Shown here: positions 1 through 9,039 of the stretch, piece after piece
Position numbering within the stretch: the stretch's first letter is position 1
Layout: each line of letters opens with the position of its first letter
NCBI GenBank assembly: GCA_944389095.1
Contig: CALXLC010000025.1
Coordinates: 1-56,402 of the forward strand
Reading direction: 5' to 3'
DNA length: 56,402 bases
Source: an uncultured Alphaproteobacteria bacterium
Lineage (GTDB): Bacteria; Pseudomonadota; Alphaproteobacteria; RF32; CAG-239
Program-made: the position numbers and the translations under genes
Notes under the pieces: generated by a model
The model's input: only the letters and a program-made list of their open reading frames with translations
What the model was told of the DNA's origin: nothing
Database searches by the model: none

Positions 1-68
1 TCTGCGGCTCCGGTCCAAGCGGCACAGATTAATCCGAAAAGAATTATTTTCCCTGCCGACTTCTTCAT
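1..68 (-). CDS. N-terminus of an exported protein (cut by the window edge)
   Basis: Only the first 22 codons are in the window. They begin with ATG at 68 and read MKKSAGKIILFGLICAAWTG and onward: two lysines, a hydrophobic stretch and small residues, which is a typical Sec signal peptide. A good ribosome-binding site (AGGACGAGGA) precedes the ATG, and a near-consensus promoter lies upstream at 110-138. The mature part is missing, so the function is unknown. The signal peptide resembles in style that of the cysteine-rich secreted protein at the right edge, but this says nothing firm about homology. Confidence 0.7.
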   Translation of the reverse strand, partial: MKKSAGKIILFGLICAAWTGAA

Positions 69-109
69 GGTCCTCGTCCTTTGCTGTTGAAACCGCTTCT
101 CTATTCTCC

Positions 110-138
110 ACTATAACAAAATTAAAGGCGCGTGTCAA
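110..138 (-). promoter_or_regulatory. Sigma-70 promoter of the left-edge gene
   Basis: On the minus strand TTGACA (133-138) is followed after exactly 17 nt by TATAGT (110-115). This is close to the consensus for housekeeping sigma factors and about 40 nt upstream of the ATG at 68. It is one of the best promoter matches in the window and suggests the left-edge exported protein is well expressed. Confidence 0.75.
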
Positions 139-164
139 ACACTATTTACATAGACTGGACGAAA

Positions 165-348
165 GTGGCGAGCCGCCACGGGCATAACTTAAGCGGATGT
201 GGAGAGGCTTCCACTTTTCTGCGAGTCAGGCGGCGCTTGGGGCCACACGGTGGGAGCGGTGCGAGCTGCACAGGCCCACACGGTGGGAGCGATGATCTAA
301 GCGGCTGTTTTGAGAATTCCACTCTTCTGCTGGTTGAGTGCCGGTTGA
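165..348. repeat. GC-rich hairpin repeat, copy 1
   Basis: This 184-nt block shares its modules with 45602-45748. Both copies begin with a hairpin of the form xxxGCG-AGC-CGCxxx, here GTGGCG/CGCCAC around AGC. Both then carry TAAGCGG followed by a GTGGA/TCCAC hairpin and CTTTTCT, and a CCCAC-ACG-GTGGG hairpin followed by GAGCGAT. Both end with TGCCGGTTGA. This copy is longer because the CACACGGTGGGAGCG module occurs twice (253-267 and 278-292), and it has an extra GTGCG-AGC-TGCAC hairpin. It lies between the promoter of the left-edge gene and the 3' end of mrp. The open reading frame across it has no ribosome-binding site and is probably accidental. Confidence 0.75.
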
Positions 349-352
349 GGCT

Positions 353-389
353 GAAAAAAAATGCCGGGAAAACTTCTGCGTTTTCCCGG
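353..389 (-). terminator. Intrinsic terminator of mrp
   Basis: On the minus strand a 10-bp stem (CCGGGAAAAC paired with GTTTTCCCGG, loop about 6 nt) is followed by a run of eight T. It lies about 20 nt after the mrp stop codon. Confidence 0.85.
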
Positions 390-410
390 TTTTGGATGTT
401 TTATAATCTG

Positions 411-1406
411 CTAGGCCAGTTCGTCAATGATTTTTGAGGCGATTTCTTTATAAGCTTTGGCAAACGGGCTTTCCGGCTGAGCCCTGACTATCGGCGTGCC
501 GCCGTCGGCGTTGGTCCGGATATCAATATGCAGCGGAATTTCTCCCAAAAACGGAACATTCAGCTCCTGCGCCGTCTCCTTTGCGCCGGCATGACCGAAA
601 ATGTCTGCCCGGGTTCCGCACTTGGGACACAGATAATAACTCATATTTTCAATAATTCCGAGAATCGGCACCTCTACGCGTTTGAACATATTGACGCCTT
701 TGACCGCATCTATCAGGGCGATATCCTGCGGTGTTGAAACAATTACCGCGCCGTCGATATTTACCCGCTGTGACAGCGTAATCTGAATGTCTCCGGTACC
801 GGGCGGCATGTCTATCACCATGATATCAATCTCCCCCCAGGAAACTTCCGTCAGAAGCTGCTCTATTGCACCGCAAGCCTTGGCCCCGCGCCAGATTAAC
901 GGCACATTGCGGTCTATCAGCGTGCCGATTGACATGGATTTGATGTCCTGATATTCAAAGGGCTGAAACGTTTTGCCGTCATAAGAGACCGGTGCCACGC
1001 CTTCATATCCCAGCATGGTGGGAACCGACGGACCGTAAATATCCGCATCAAACAATGCAACTTTTTTGCCCAGTGCGGATAAGGCCATGGCCAAATTAAC
1101 CGCCGTGGTCGATTTGCCGACCCCGCCTTTGCCGGACGCAACGGCAATAATTTTTTTGACGCCGGGTATCTCCCATTTGCCGGAATCGGGTTGAAGCGGC
1201 TGCGCCTGCTTGTCTGCCGTGTAAACAACGCTGACCTTTTTAACGCCGTCAACCCGGGACAGTTTTTGCGTCATTTCTTCGGCCTTGGCATCATCCTGAG
1301 CCGCGGCGTAAAGTGTGACGACAACCCGTCCTCCAAATTGTTTGACGCTCTCGACTGCCGAGGCCGGAAAATATGCGCCGACAATGTTTTGCAACTCTGT
1401 TTCCAT
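411..1406 (-). CDS. mrp: Mrp/ApbC-family iron-sulfur cluster carrier ATPase
   Basis: This 331-aa P-loop protein of the Mrp/NBP35 family binds and hands over iron-sulfur clusters in the cytoplasm. The N-terminal part (about 1-65) is a MIP18/DUF59-type domain. A deviant Walker A motif GKGGVGKST follows at 92-100, then DADIYGPS near 120 and a Walker B-like segment MVIDMPPGTGD near 196-206. The pair of cysteines CPKC at 260-263 is the cluster-bridging motif of the family. The ATG at 1406 has a modest AGGAC site upstream. The gene is transcribed divergently from hflK with about 100 nt between them, and ends in an intrinsic terminator. Confidence 0.93.
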   Translation of the reverse strand: METELQNIVGAYFPASAVESVKQFGGRVVVTLYAAAQDDAKAEEMTQKLSRVDGVKKVSVVYTADKQAQPLQPDSGKWEIPGVKKIIAVASGKGGVGKSTTAVNLAMALSALGKKVALFDADIYGPSVPTMLGYEGVAPVSYDGKTFQPFEYQDIKSMSIGTLIDRNVPLIWRGAKACGAIEQLLTEVSWGEIDIMVIDMPPGTGDIQITLSQRVNIDGAVIVSTPQDIALIDAVKGVNMFKRVEVPILGIIENMSYYLCPKCGTRADIFGHAGAKETAQELNVPFLGEIPLHIDIRTNADGGTPIVRAQPESPFAKAYKEIASKIIDELA

Positions 1407-1506
1407 CGCTGTTTGTCCTGTTGATAGATGTTTTCGATTATTGTTTTATTGGTATATCTATATTATATATTTAGGCAACGCAATAAAAAAGTTGAAAGGT
1501 GTAAAA

Positions 1507-2529
1507 ATGGCTAAAATTCCCAATCCTTGGGATGATAACGACAATAATCCCTGGAAAGACAACGACCCTTCCCCGCAGAAACCTAAAATAGTCAGTTTCA
1601 GCAAAAATGAAACCCCCGGCGGTTTTGATTTTAAATGGCAATGGGGCGCGGGTATTCTGCTCTTAATCTGGCTGGCTTCCGGTTTTTATCAGGTTCAGCC
1701 GAACGAGGAAGGCGTTGTTCTGCGCTTTGGGGCCTATGCCTACAGCACCGATGCCGGGTTGCACTATCACCTGCCCTATCCGATTGAAAAGGTTGAAAAA
1801 GTCAACCTGACACAGGAACGAAGCATCAATCTCGGCGTGCAGGCGGTTGACGATGCCAATGCCTTTACGGAAAGTCACATGCTGACCGGCGATGAAAATA
1901 TCGTGGACATTAATCTGACCATTGTCTGGAGAATCGAAAACGCCAAAGATTATCTGTTTAACCTGCAAAGCCCTGATGAAACCGTCCGGGTGGCCGCACA
2001 ATCCGTTTTGCGCGAAATCGTCGGCCAGTCAAAGATGATGCCGATTATTTCGGGTGACCGCGGCAAAGTTGAAGACGAAACCAAAGAAGAACTGCAAAAG
2101 GTTTTGAACGAGTTTGGTTCCGGCATCAAAATCGTGCGCGTCAAGCTGCAAAAAGCCGACCCGCCGCGGCAGGTGGTCGACGCCTTCAACGAAGTGCAAC
2201 GCGCCAAAGCCGACATGGAGCGCTTCAAAAACGAGGCCGAAGCCTATCGCAACGAAATTCTGCCCAAAGCCAAAGGCGAAGCGGCTCAGCGTCTGCAAAA
2301 CGCCGAAGCGTATAAAAGCGCCGTCGTTAATACCGCCCAAGGTGAAGCCGAGCGTTTTCTGTCGGTTTACAACGCCTATAAAAGCGGTAAGGACGTAACT
2401 ATTAAACGTCTGTATTTGGAAACCATGGAAAATGTGCTGGCCAACTCAAACAAGGTCATTCTTGACCCGTCGGCAAAGGGAGGCAACGTGGTGCCCTATC
2501 TGCCGCTGGATAAACTGCAGAACAAATAA
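1507..2529 (+). CDS. hflK: HflK, membrane protease modulator
   Basis: This 340-aa SPFH/band-7 protein forms with HflC the large periplasm-facing complex that surrounds and restrains the FtsH protease. Residues 1-40 are a polar, Pro/Asp-rich cytoplasmic tail with two similar DDNDNNPW/KDNDPS stretches. One membrane segment lies at about 46-62, then the band-7 domain and a charged coiled-coil region (about 230-290). The ATG at 1507 is preferred over longer in-frame starts because it follows AAAGGTG and matches the family's usual beginning. hflC follows 11 nt later and degP overlaps hflC, so the three plus holC look like one operon. Confidence 0.95.
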   Translation: MAKIPNPWDDNDNNPWKDNDPSPQKPKIVSFSKNETPGGFDFKWQWGAGILLLIWLASGFYQVQPNEEGVVLRFGAYAYSTDAGLHYHLPYPIEKVEKVNLTQERSINLGVQAVDDANAFTESHMLTGDENIVDINLTIVWRIENAKDYLFNLQSPDETVRVAAQSVLREIVGQSKMMPIISGDRGKVEDETKEELQKVLNEFGSGIKIVRVKLQKADPPRQVVDAFNEVQRAKADMERFKNEAEAYRNEILPKAKGEAAQRLQNAEAYKSAVVNTAQGEAERFLSVYNAYKSGKDVTIKRLYLETMENVLANSNKVILDPSAKGGNVVPYLPLDKLQNK

Positions 2530-2540
2530 GGAGAATAAAG

Positions 2541-3419
2541 ATGAGCGATAAATTGAAACTGATTATCGGCGCGGCGGTCGTCGTTATTCTCTTTGTGGCG
2601 GCAAATGCCTTTTATGTCGTGGCGCAGACCGAGCAGGCCATTGTTCTGCAATTCGGGGAACCGATGCGGGTGGTCAAAGATCCCGGCTTGCGGCTGAAGG
2701 TTCCGTTTATTCAAAACGTTGTCTTTTATGACACGCGGCTGTTGAATCTGGATCCGCCGGCTCAGGAAGTCGTGCTGAACGACAAAAAACGTTTGGATGT
2801 CGACAGTTTTACCCGTTATCGGATTGTTGATCCGCTGCGTTTTTACAAAACGGTCCGCACCGAATTTCAGGCCCGCGGCAAACTGGAAGAAATCGTCAAT
2901 TCTTCAGTGCGTAAAATCTTAGGGCGCAGCACGTTGCAGGAGCTCCTCTCCGGCCAGCGCACAAAAATTATGTCTGATATCAGTCAGGCGGTTAAAGTCG
3001 ATGCGGAACAAATCGGCGTCAGCGTTGCGGATGTCCGTATCCGCCGGGCTGATCTTCCGGTTGAGGTGCTGCAGGCAATCAACGCCCGGATGAAGACCGA
3101 ACGCGACCGGGAGGCTAAGGAATTTCGAGCAACCGGACAGCAGGAGGCTCAGCAAATTCGCGCACAGGCAGAAAAAGAACGGACAATAATTATTGCAGAA
3201 GCCGAAAAACAGGCTCAGATTATTCGCGGTGAAGGCGACCGGGAGGCCATTGCCATCTGGAATGCTGCCGCGGGAACGGATCCGCAGTTTTATGCCTTTT
3301 ATCGTTCTCTGGAAGCTTATAACAAAGCTTTGGGCAACAAAGAAACAACTTCTATGGTTCTTTCGCCCGACGCCGAGTTTTTTGACTTCTTCGGCAAATC
3401 TTTAAAAGCCGGAAGATAA
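2541..3419 (+). CDS. hflC: HflC, membrane protease modulator
   Basis: This 292-aa partner of HflK has an N-terminal membrane anchor (about residues 5-27), a band-7 domain and a C-terminal helix rich in Glu, Gln and Ala (about 190-240) expected to form the coiled coil of the HflKC cage. AAGGAG is placed correctly before the ATG. The stop codon TAA overlaps the start of the protease gene by one base (TAATG), so translation is probably coupled. The pairing with HflK and a Do-type protease is a common alphaproteobacterial arrangement for envelope protein quality control. Confidence 0.95.
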   Translation: MSDKLKLIIGAAVVVILFVAANAFYVVAQTEQAIVLQFGEPMRVVKDPGLRLKVPFIQNVVFYDTRLLNLDPPAQEVVLNDKKRLDVDSFTRYRIVDPLRFYKTVRTEFQARGKLEEIVNSSVRKILGRSTLQELLSGQRTKIMSDISQAVKVDAEQIGVSVADVRIRRADLPVEVLQAINARMKTERDREAKEFRATGQQEAQQIRAQAEKERTIIIAEAEKQAQIIRGEGDREAIAIWNAAAGTDPQFYAFYRSLEAYNKALGNKETTSMVLSPDAEFFDFFGKSLKAGR

Positions 3420-4840
3420 TGATTCGGCGGCATCTGACATATTGGACGGCATGTCTGGCGTTTGGCTGTATCGGAGCCGCGCAGGCGCAGGTGCCGTCTT
3501 TTGCCGATTTGGTCGAACAGGTGCAGCCGGCCGTGGTAAATATCTCGACTTCACGCCCCTATTCTCCGGAAGAAACAGGAGACGGCATGCCGGGAATCGT
3601 CAGCGCGGACCCGAGAATTGAAAACTTTTTCAATCCCCGGCAACCGCAGCAGGAATCTTTGGGCTCCGGCTTTGTTATTGATTCGGCCGGTTATATCATT
3701 ACCAACAGCCACGTTATTGAAGGCGCCGAGGCCATTCAGGTTACCACGGCGGACAACCGCCAGCTGGAGGCCAAACTGGTCGGTCGGGACAATAAGACCG
3801 ATATTGCGCTGATAAAGGTGGAAACCGCCGACAAGCTTCCGTTTGCCAAAATCGGCGACTCAGATAAAATCCGCGTCGGTGACTGGATTTTGGCCATCGG
3901 CAACCCTTTTGGACTGGGCAACAGCGTTTCGGCGGGTATTGTTTCGGCAAAGTCCCGCGATATCGAATCCGGCCCTTACGATAACTTTATTCAGACGGAT
4001 GCTTCCATTAATCAGGGAAGTTCCGGCGGCCCGATGTTTAATATGAAAGGCGAAGTTATCGGCATCAACACGGCTATTTTTTCCACCAGCGGCGGCAGTA
4101 TGGGTATCGGATTTGCCATTCCGGTTAATCTGACGCGTTTTGTCGTTACCGAACTGAAAGCCAAGGGCAAAGTCGAACGCGGTTGGATTGGTGTCAGTAT
4201 TCAGCCCAACAGCGAGGATATTTCCGTCAGCGTCGGACAGCCTCAAAAACAGGGCGTGGTAGTTTCTGCCGTTTCGGAAGGGTCAACTGCGGCGAAAGCC
4301 GGTGTGGAAGCCGGGGACATTATTACCGCCGTTGACGGACATCCGGCCGGCGATCCGCGGAGTTTTTCCAGAATGATTGCCGAAACGGCGCCGGGAAAAT
4401 CGGTTAGTTTGGAAATTTGGCGCAACAAGCAATTTTTGCATAAAAACGTTTTTATTGCCCTGATGCCCGAAGAAAAAAAAGAAACGCCCCTTCCCCCGCA
4501 ACAATCGGCGGCCGAAGTTCCCGCTGAAGACGCTTATATTGCCGCGCTGCATCTTACGGTGGCCAATCTGACGCCGGAAATTTTGAATAAATATCATTTT
4601 GACAATGCGCAAAGCGGCGTGGTTATTGTCAAAGTCGACTCCGGCAGCGATGCCGAGGCAAAAGGCCTGCGGGAAGGAAATCTGATTACGGAGATTGACA
4701 AGACCCCGGTTTTTGATATTAATGATGTCCGTACGATGGCCGACGATGCCCGGTTGGGCAATCAGCGGCCGCTTTTGCTGCAGATTTACGAGAATAACGT
4801 TCCGCATTATGCGGCCATTAAACTGGATGTCAATGAGTAG
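3419..4840 (+). CDS. degP: Periplasmic serine protease of the DegP/HtrA family
   Basis: This 473-aa Do-type protease/chaperone has a signal peptide cleaved near AQAQ (residues 21-24). The trypsin-like domain carries the catalytic triad His98 (TNSHVIEG), Asp128 (KTDIALIK) and Ser202 (QGSSGGP). Two PDZ domains follow (about 255-350 and 375-470), as in DegP and DegQ, separated by a Pro/Glu-rich linker. It degrades or refolds damaged envelope proteins. The start overlaps hflC by one base. The last codons overlap the ATG of holC (ATGAGTAG). I cannot tell DegP from DegQ or MucD by sequence alone. Confidence 0.93.
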   Translation: MIRRHLTYWTACLAFGCIGAAQAQVPSFADLVEQVQPAVVNISTSRPYSPEETGDGMPGIVSADPRIENFFNPRQPQQESLGSGFVIDSAGYIITNSHVIEGAEAIQVTTADNRQLEAKLVGRDNKTDIALIKVETADKLPFAKIGDSDKIRVGDWILAIGNPFGLGNSVSAGIVSAKSRDIESGPYDNFIQTDASINQGSSGGPMFNMKGEVIGINTAIFSTSGGSMGIGFAIPVNLTRFVVTELKAKGKVERGWIGVSIQPNSEDISVSVGQPQKQGVVVSAVSEGSTAAKAGVEAGDIITAVDGHPAGDPRSFSRMIAETAPGKSVSLEIWRNKQFLHKNVFIALMPEEKKETPLPPQQSAAEVPAEDAYIAALHLTVANLTPEILNKYHFDNAQSGVVIVKVDSGSDAEAKGLREGNLITEIDKTPVFDINDVRTMADDARLGNQRPLLLQIYENNVPHYAAIKLDVNE

Positions 4841-5291
4841 AGTGGATTTTTATCATTTGCAGACGCAGCCGTTGGATGTCGTTTTGCCGAAACTGCTGGA
4901 AAAAGCCTACGAAACGGGAAAAAGCACCGTTGTTCGAATCGGAACGGAAGAACGGGTGGATTTTATTAATTCCCTGCTGTGGACTTATAACGATCAGTCG
5001 TTTTTGCCGCATGGCGCAAAAAAAGACGGTAATGCCGAATTGCAGCCGATTTGGCTGACCAGCGGGACGGATAATCCCAATCTGGCAAGTCTGTTGTTTT
5101 TGGTTGACGGTGCCTCGGCCACTCCCGAGGAACTTGCCGGTTATATGCGCATTTTTAATATTTTTGACGGCCATTCTCCGGAAGCCGTGCAGCAGGCCAG
5201 AAATTTTTGGAAAAGCGTCAAAGCTTCCGGAAATGATTGTTTTTACTGGCAGCAGGATGCCTCCGGCAAATGGAAGCAGGCCGGTGCTTAA
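4833..5291 (+). CDS. holC: DNA polymerase III chi subunit
   Basis: This 152-aa protein matches HolC. It starts VDFYHLQ, has a short Rossmann-like fold, and the central HGAKKDGNAELQPIWLTSG resembles the family's conserved block. Chi links the clamp loader to single-stranded DNA-binding protein during replication. The ATG at 4833 lies inside the end of degP with an 8-nt overlap, so translational coupling is likely. In many alphaproteobacteria holC sits next to a leucyl aminopeptidase gene; here it trails the hflKC-degP operon instead. Confidence 0.85.
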   Translation: MSRVDFYHLQTQPLDVVLPKLLEKAYETGKSTVVRIGTEERVDFINSLLWTYNDQSFLPHGAKKDGNAELQPIWLTSGTDNPNLASLLFLVDGASATPEELAGYMRIFNIFDGHSPEAVQQARNFWKSVKASGNDCFYWQQDASGKWKQAGA

Positions 5292-5472
5292 CTTGTTTTT
5301 GCGCATGGGGTCTCCCTATACCGGCATCAGAGCAAGCATTACAGAATCAACTGAGGCGGCCTTCAAATAATTTCAGTTTTCCATGAATCAGGGCTCAAAA
5401 AATTAAGAAAGCCGGAATTTCCCCGGATGTTTTTATCTGAATTTATCGCCCTGTTATCTTGTGCTCTCTCTG

Positions 5473-5502
5473 TTGACAGGTGCCGTTGTGAATTCCTATA
5501 TT
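5473..5502 (+). promoter_or_regulatory. Promoter of clpB, possibly heat-shock (RpoH) type
   Basis: TTGACA (5473-5478) and TATATT (5497-5502) are 18 nt apart, about 25 nt upstream of the clpB ATG. The extended form of the second box, CCTATATT, also resembles the -10 element remembered for alphaproteobacterial RpoH promoters, which would fit a chaperone gene. The sequence alone cannot separate the two sigma factors. Confidence 0.6.
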
Positions 5503-5527
5503 ATAGGATAAGAAAGAGAGGTTTATT

Positions 5528-8131
5528 ATGGATTTTGAAAAACTGACGGCAAAATCAAAAGAAATTTTGCAGGATGTGGTTAATCTGGCCGCGTCAAACC
5601 GCAACCAGTACATTACGCCCCTACATTTGCTGAAAGTGCTTTTGGATAATAATGACGAGGTAATCGCCAACCTGATTTTGAAATCCGGCGGCAGCATTAC
5701 GCAAATCCGCGACAAGCTGGAAAAAGCATTTGCTAAAATTCCCCAGGTGGAAGGCAGCAGTGTTCAGAGTTTGATGTCGCAGGAATTTACCATGGTAATG
5801 ATGGAAGCGGAAAAGCTGGCAGACAAAAGCGGTGACAAATTTGTGACGGCCGAACGCCTGCTGCAGGCGCTTTCGGTCACTTCAGGCAATGAGGCTTACG
5901 ATATTTTGAAAGCCGGCGGCGTCGATGCCGTTAAGCTGAATCAGGTGATTAATGAGTATCGCAAAGGGCGGGTTGCCGACAGCGAAACTTCGGAAGACAA
6001 TTTTGAAGCCCTGAAGAAATTTACCATCGATATTACCCAAAAAGCCAAAGAAGGAAAACTTGACCCGGTTATCGGACGAGAACACGAAATCCGCCGGGCA
6101 ATTCAGGTCTTGTCCCGCCGAACGAAAAACAATCCGGTGCTTATCGGTGAGCCCGGCGTCGGCAAAACCGCGATTGTCGAAGGGCTGGCCATGCGAATCG
6201 TTAACAACGACGTTCCGGAAAGCCTGAAACACAAACGTCTGTTGTCTTTGGATTTGGGCGCCCTGATTGCCGGTGCAAAATTCCGAGGCGAGTTTGAGGA
6301 ACGCCTGAAATCCGTATTGAAAGAGGTTGAGGCCTCGGACGGCAACATCATTTTGTTTATTGACGAGATGCATACGCTGGTTGGCGCCGGCGCCTCCGAG
6401 GGCTCCATGGACGCCTCCAACCTGCTCAAGCCGGCTTTGGCGCGCGGCGAACTTCATTGTCTGGGCGCTACGACTTTGAACGAATACAAAAAATATGTGG
6501 AAAAAGATGCTGCTCTGGCACGTCGTTTTCAGGCCGTTTATGTCGGCGAGCCGACGGTTGAAGAAACTATTTCCATTCTCCGCGGCATTAAGGAAAAATT
6601 TGAGCTGCATCACGGCGTCAAAATTTCGGACGGCGCGCTGATTGCCGCCGCTACTTTGTCCAACCGCTACATCAGCGACCGTTTTCTGCCGGACAAGGCT
6701 ATTGATTTGATGGATGAAGCGGCCAGTTCGCTGCGGATGGCGATTGATTCAAAACCTGAGGAACTGGATGAACTTGACCGCCGGATTTTGCAGCTGAAAA
6801 TCGAACGGGAAGCCTTGAAAAAAGAAACCGACGAAAAATCCAAAGAGCGTCTGGAACTTATCGGCTATGAAATTTCCGGTCTGGAGGCAAAGGCCAAAAC
6901 GCTGGAAGAAAAATGGCATGAGGAAAAACAGGGACTGGCGGATTTTACCGGCTTAAAAGACAAACTGGACAAGGCCCGGATAGAAGTGGAAATCGCCAAA
7001 CGCGAAGGCCGCTTTGAACGCGCGGGTGAATTGCAGTACAGCATTATCCCCGATTTGGAAAACAAAATCAAAACCGCCGAAGCCAAAGCCGAACAGCATA
7101 AAAGCGGTTTTTCGGAAACGGTTACCGAAGAGAACATTGCTTCCGTGGTATCCAAATGGACGGGCATTCCGGTTGATAAAATGCTGCAGGGCGAAAAAGA
7201 AAAACTGATTCATATGGAAGACTTTTTGAGTAAACGCGTCGTCGGCCAAAAAGAAGCCATTGCCGCGGTTTCCAATGCGGTCAGACGTTCGCGCGCCGGA
7301 ATCAGCGACGCCCGCCAGCCGATAGGTTCCTTCCTGTTCCTGGGGCCGACCGGCGTGGGCAAAACCGAATTGAGCAAGGCTCTGGCCGAGTTTTTGTTTA
7401 ACGACGAAAGCGCCATGCTGCGTATTGATATGTCGGAATATATGGAAAAGCATGCGGTTGCCCGTTTAATCGGTTCGCCTCCGGGATATGTCGGTTATGA
7501 TGAAGGCGGTTATTTGACCGAAGCCGTGCGCCGCCGTCCTTATCAGGTTATCTTGTTTGACGAGGTCGAAAAAGCGCATCCCGATGTTTTCAATATCCTG
7601 CTGCAGGTTTTGGATGACGGTCGTCTGACTGACGGCAAAGGTCGCACGGTCGATTTCAAAAACACGATTATCATTATGACCTCCAATCTGGGTTCCGATA
7701 TCCTGTCCAATGCGACCGGCGCAGACAACCCCAAGGAAATCCGCGCCCGGGTGATGGATATTGTCAAAAACTCGTTCCGTCCGGAATTTATCAACCGAAT
7801 CGACGAGATTACGATTTTCCACAAGCTGGACAAGGCCAATATTAAAGATATTGCCAAAATCCAGATTGAGAATATTGAGAAACGACTGGCCGACCAAAAT
7901 ATCCACATCCATGTTAATGACGCAGCCTTTATCTGGATTGTCAATAACGGATATGATGCAATTTATGGGGCAAGGCCTTTAAAAAGATTGCTAAAGACTC
8001 AAATTGAGAATAAATTAGCTCTCAAGATTCTGGAAGGAGAAATCGGTGACGGCGACACGGCTGACGTTATCGTTGTCGACGGCGCCCTGGATATTGTAAA
8101 GAGTAAGAGAAACAAAAAAAGCGATGCGTAG
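5528..8131 (+). CDS. clpB: ClpB disaggregase (Hsp100)
   Basis: This 867-aa double-ring AAA+ chaperone works with DnaK to pull proteins out of aggregates in the cytoplasm. The N-terminal Clp_N domain spans about 1-145. The first ATPase module has Walker [10 protein letters not shown] (207-215). The coiled-coil middle domain of ClpB, absent from ClpA, covers about 400-530. The second module has GPTGVGKTE near 604. Length and order are those of standard ClpB. The site AGAGAGG precedes the ATG. The stop codon overlaps the ATG of the next small gene by 8 nt. Confidence 0.97.
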   Translation: MDFEKLTAKSKEILQDVVNLAASNRNQYITPLHLLKVLLDNNDEVIANLILKSGGSITQIRDKLEKAFAKIPQVEGSSVQSLMSQEFTMVMMEAEKLADKSGDKFVTAERLLQALSVTSGNEAYDILKAGGVDAVKLNQVINEYRKGRVADSETSEDNFEALKKFTIDITQKAKEGKLDPVIGREHEIRRAIQVLSRRTKNNPVLIGEPGVGKTAIVEGLAMRIVNNDVPESLKHKRLLSLDLGALIAGAKFRGEFEERLKSVLKEVEASDGNIILFIDEMHTLVGAGASEGSMDASNLLKPALARGELHCLGATTLNEYKKYVEKDAALARRFQAVYVGEPTVEETISILRGIKEKFELHHGVKISDGALIAAATLSNRYISDRFLPDKAIDLMDEAASSLRMAIDSKPEELDELDRRILQLKIEREALKKETDEKSKERLELIGYEISGLEAKAKTLEEKWHEEKQGLADFTGLKDKLDKARIEVEIAKREGRFERAGELQYSIIPDLENKIKTAEAKAEQHKSGFSETVTEENIASVVSKWTGIPVDKMLQGEKEKLIHMEDFLSKRVVGQKEAIAAVSNAVRRSRAGISDARQPIGSFLFLGPTGVGKTELSKALAEFLFNDESAMLRIDMSEYMEKHAVARLIGSPPGYVGYDEGGYLTEAVRRRPYQVILFDEVEKAHPDVFNILLQVLDDGRLTDGKGRTVDFKNTIIIMTSNLGSDILSNATGADNPKEIRARVMDIVKNSFRPEFINRIDEITIFHKLDKANIKDIAKIQIENIEKRLADQNIHIHVNDAAFIWIVNNGYDAIYGARPLKRLLKTQIENKLALKILEGEIGDGDTADVIVVDGALDIVKSKRNKKSDA

Positions 8132-8555
8132 TTTATTTTCGGAAGGGCTGAAAGTAGCCAAGACTTTTGATGTGTCAACGCCGGCGGACAGTTTGGTGGT
8201 GTACAGCATTACCAATCAACCGACCAAGGAGAATCGCGATTTGGCTTTCGCCTATGTGGCGGAACACCCCGGCAAAATGATGATAGACCACACGCCCTGC
8301 GGTGCCAAGCTGGTTGAAATGGGCTTTAACAGTGCTGACAGCGGCCTGTCTGCCGATGATGTTGTGCTGATTTGGAAAGAGGCCAGCAAGCGGATGATTG
8401 AGCAGGCCAAAGGCAATGTAACCGCCTTTGTCAAAAACGCAGATAAAGAGAGCGTATTCTTAAGTCTTGAACTGCCGTGCATTTTGAACAATCCGAAAAT
8501 TCCGACGATTAACGGCGAAGAAAAACACCGCTTTGCCAAACAATTTGAGATGTAA
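8124..8555 (+). CDS. Small conserved-looking protein of unknown function, coupled to clpB
   Basis: This 143-aa soluble protein begins inside the last codons of clpB (ATGCGTAG) and ends 8 nt before a strong terminator, so it is co-transcribed and probably translationally coupled with clpB. There is no signal peptide or membrane segment. Notable stretches are [13 protein letters not shown] near residues 56-68 and a Lys/Asp-rich region near 100. I do not recognise the family. The coupling suggests a role in, or at least expression during, protein-folding stress; that is inference from position. Confidence 0.75.
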   Translation: MRSLFSEGLKVAKTFDVSTPADSLVVYSITNQPTKENRDLAFAYVAEHPGKMMIDHTPCGAKLVEMGFNSADSGLSADDVVLIWKEASKRMIEQAKGNVTAFVKNADKESVFLSLELPCILNNPKIPTINGEEKHRFAKQFEM

Positions 8556-8562
8556 ACCCAAT

Positions 8563-8590
8563 AAAACCCGTTCAATTGAACGGGTTTTAT
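8563..8590. terminator. Bidirectional terminator between the clpB operon and HTH gene B
   Basis: A perfect 13-bp inverted repeat (AAAACCCGTTCAA/TTGAACGGGTTTT, 8563-8588) has T-rich tracts on both strands. It sits 8 nt after the plus-strand stop codon and about 10 nt after the minus-strand one, so it can serve both convergent transcripts. Confidence 0.9.
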
Positions 8591-8597
8591 TTTGCTC

Positions 8598-8837
8598 TTA
8601 CCGGTCCTCCAACAGAATGGCGACTCTTTTGCCGTAAAATTTTGCCAGAATGTAAAGGTGTTCCAGTTTTAGTTCGCGATTACCGATTTCTATCGCGTCT
8701 ACCCACCAGGTGGGTATACCGGTTTTGACGTGGACTTCTTCTATGCTCAGCCGGTTGGATATCCTCAAATCATGCAGCTGTTGCGACAAGCTGCGCTGAC
8801 AGCGTTTTTGGTCTTTCATTGCTTTTTGGCATAACAT
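8598..8837 (-). CDS. XRE-type helix-turn-helix protein, RNA-HTH cassette B
   Basis: This 79-aa protein is essentially one helix-turn-helix domain of the lambda-repressor/XRE type (about residues 17-70: LSQQLHDLRISNRLS, then the recognition region TGIPTWWVDAIEIGNREL). The ATG at 8837 is placed by AAGGAGTTAC, the same ribosome-binding site as in the two other cassettes; a second ATG six codons in is less well placed. It is 39 residues shorter than the copies at 17247 and 46032, lacking their C-terminal extension, and only distantly similar to them. It lies directly downstream of structured RNA B and its terminator. It is presumably a DNA-binding regulator, target unknown. Confidence 0.8.
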   Translation of the reverse strand: MLCQKAMKDQKRCQRSLSQQLHDLRISNRLSIEEVHVKTGIPTWWVDAIEIGNRELKLEHLYILAKFYGKRVAILLEDR

Positions 8838-8862
8838 GTTTGTAACTCCTTTGTTTGTTGAT

Positions 8863-9036
8863 AAAACAAAACCGCCTCGTTACAACAACGAAGCGGGGAG
8901 TTCACAACTGTATAACCGAACAGTCCGGGTTCTTCGTCATGCAGGCATGCTTATTCCCCCGGCTCCCCATTTAAGGAGTTGTTCTTTTGGTTATTTGGAG
9001 CTGTGACACTCCGCTGTCCGCTCTCCGGACAGCAAG
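8863..9036 (-). ncRNA. Structured leader RNA, cassette B
   Basis: This RNA of about 174 nt shares its design with the elements at 17630-17804 and 45830-46005 but is the most diverged, which makes it useful for testing the fold. P1 is GCTGTCCG/CGGACAGC, where the other copies have GTCGTCCG/CGGATGAC. The closing helix P2 is GGAGT-G-TCACA paired with TGTGA-ACTCC. P3 is ATAACC/GGTTAT. GAACA/TGTTC (P4), the CTCC/GGAG hairpin (P5), CCGGG/CCCGG (P6) and a CATG-CCTG-CATG tip are retained. The 3' end is an intrinsic terminator (8863-8896) with stem CCGCTTCGTT/AACGAGGCGG and TTTTGTTTT. AACTCCTT in the P5 arm is exactly complementary to the AAGGAGTT ribosome-binding site downstream. Confidence 0.85.
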
Positions 9037-9039
9037 GTT

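Noticed and set aside
132..437. 101-aa reading frame across hairpin repeat copy 1, with short peptide similarity to a frame across copy 2
   Set aside because: The peptide similarity follows from nearly identical DNA. There is no ribosome-binding site, the frame runs through the mrp terminator, and the stems vary in a paired way that fits structure rather than coding.
5405..5440. Terminator after holC (CCGG/CCGG)
   Set aside because: A 4-bp stem with a 7-nt loop and a broken T-run is too weak to call.
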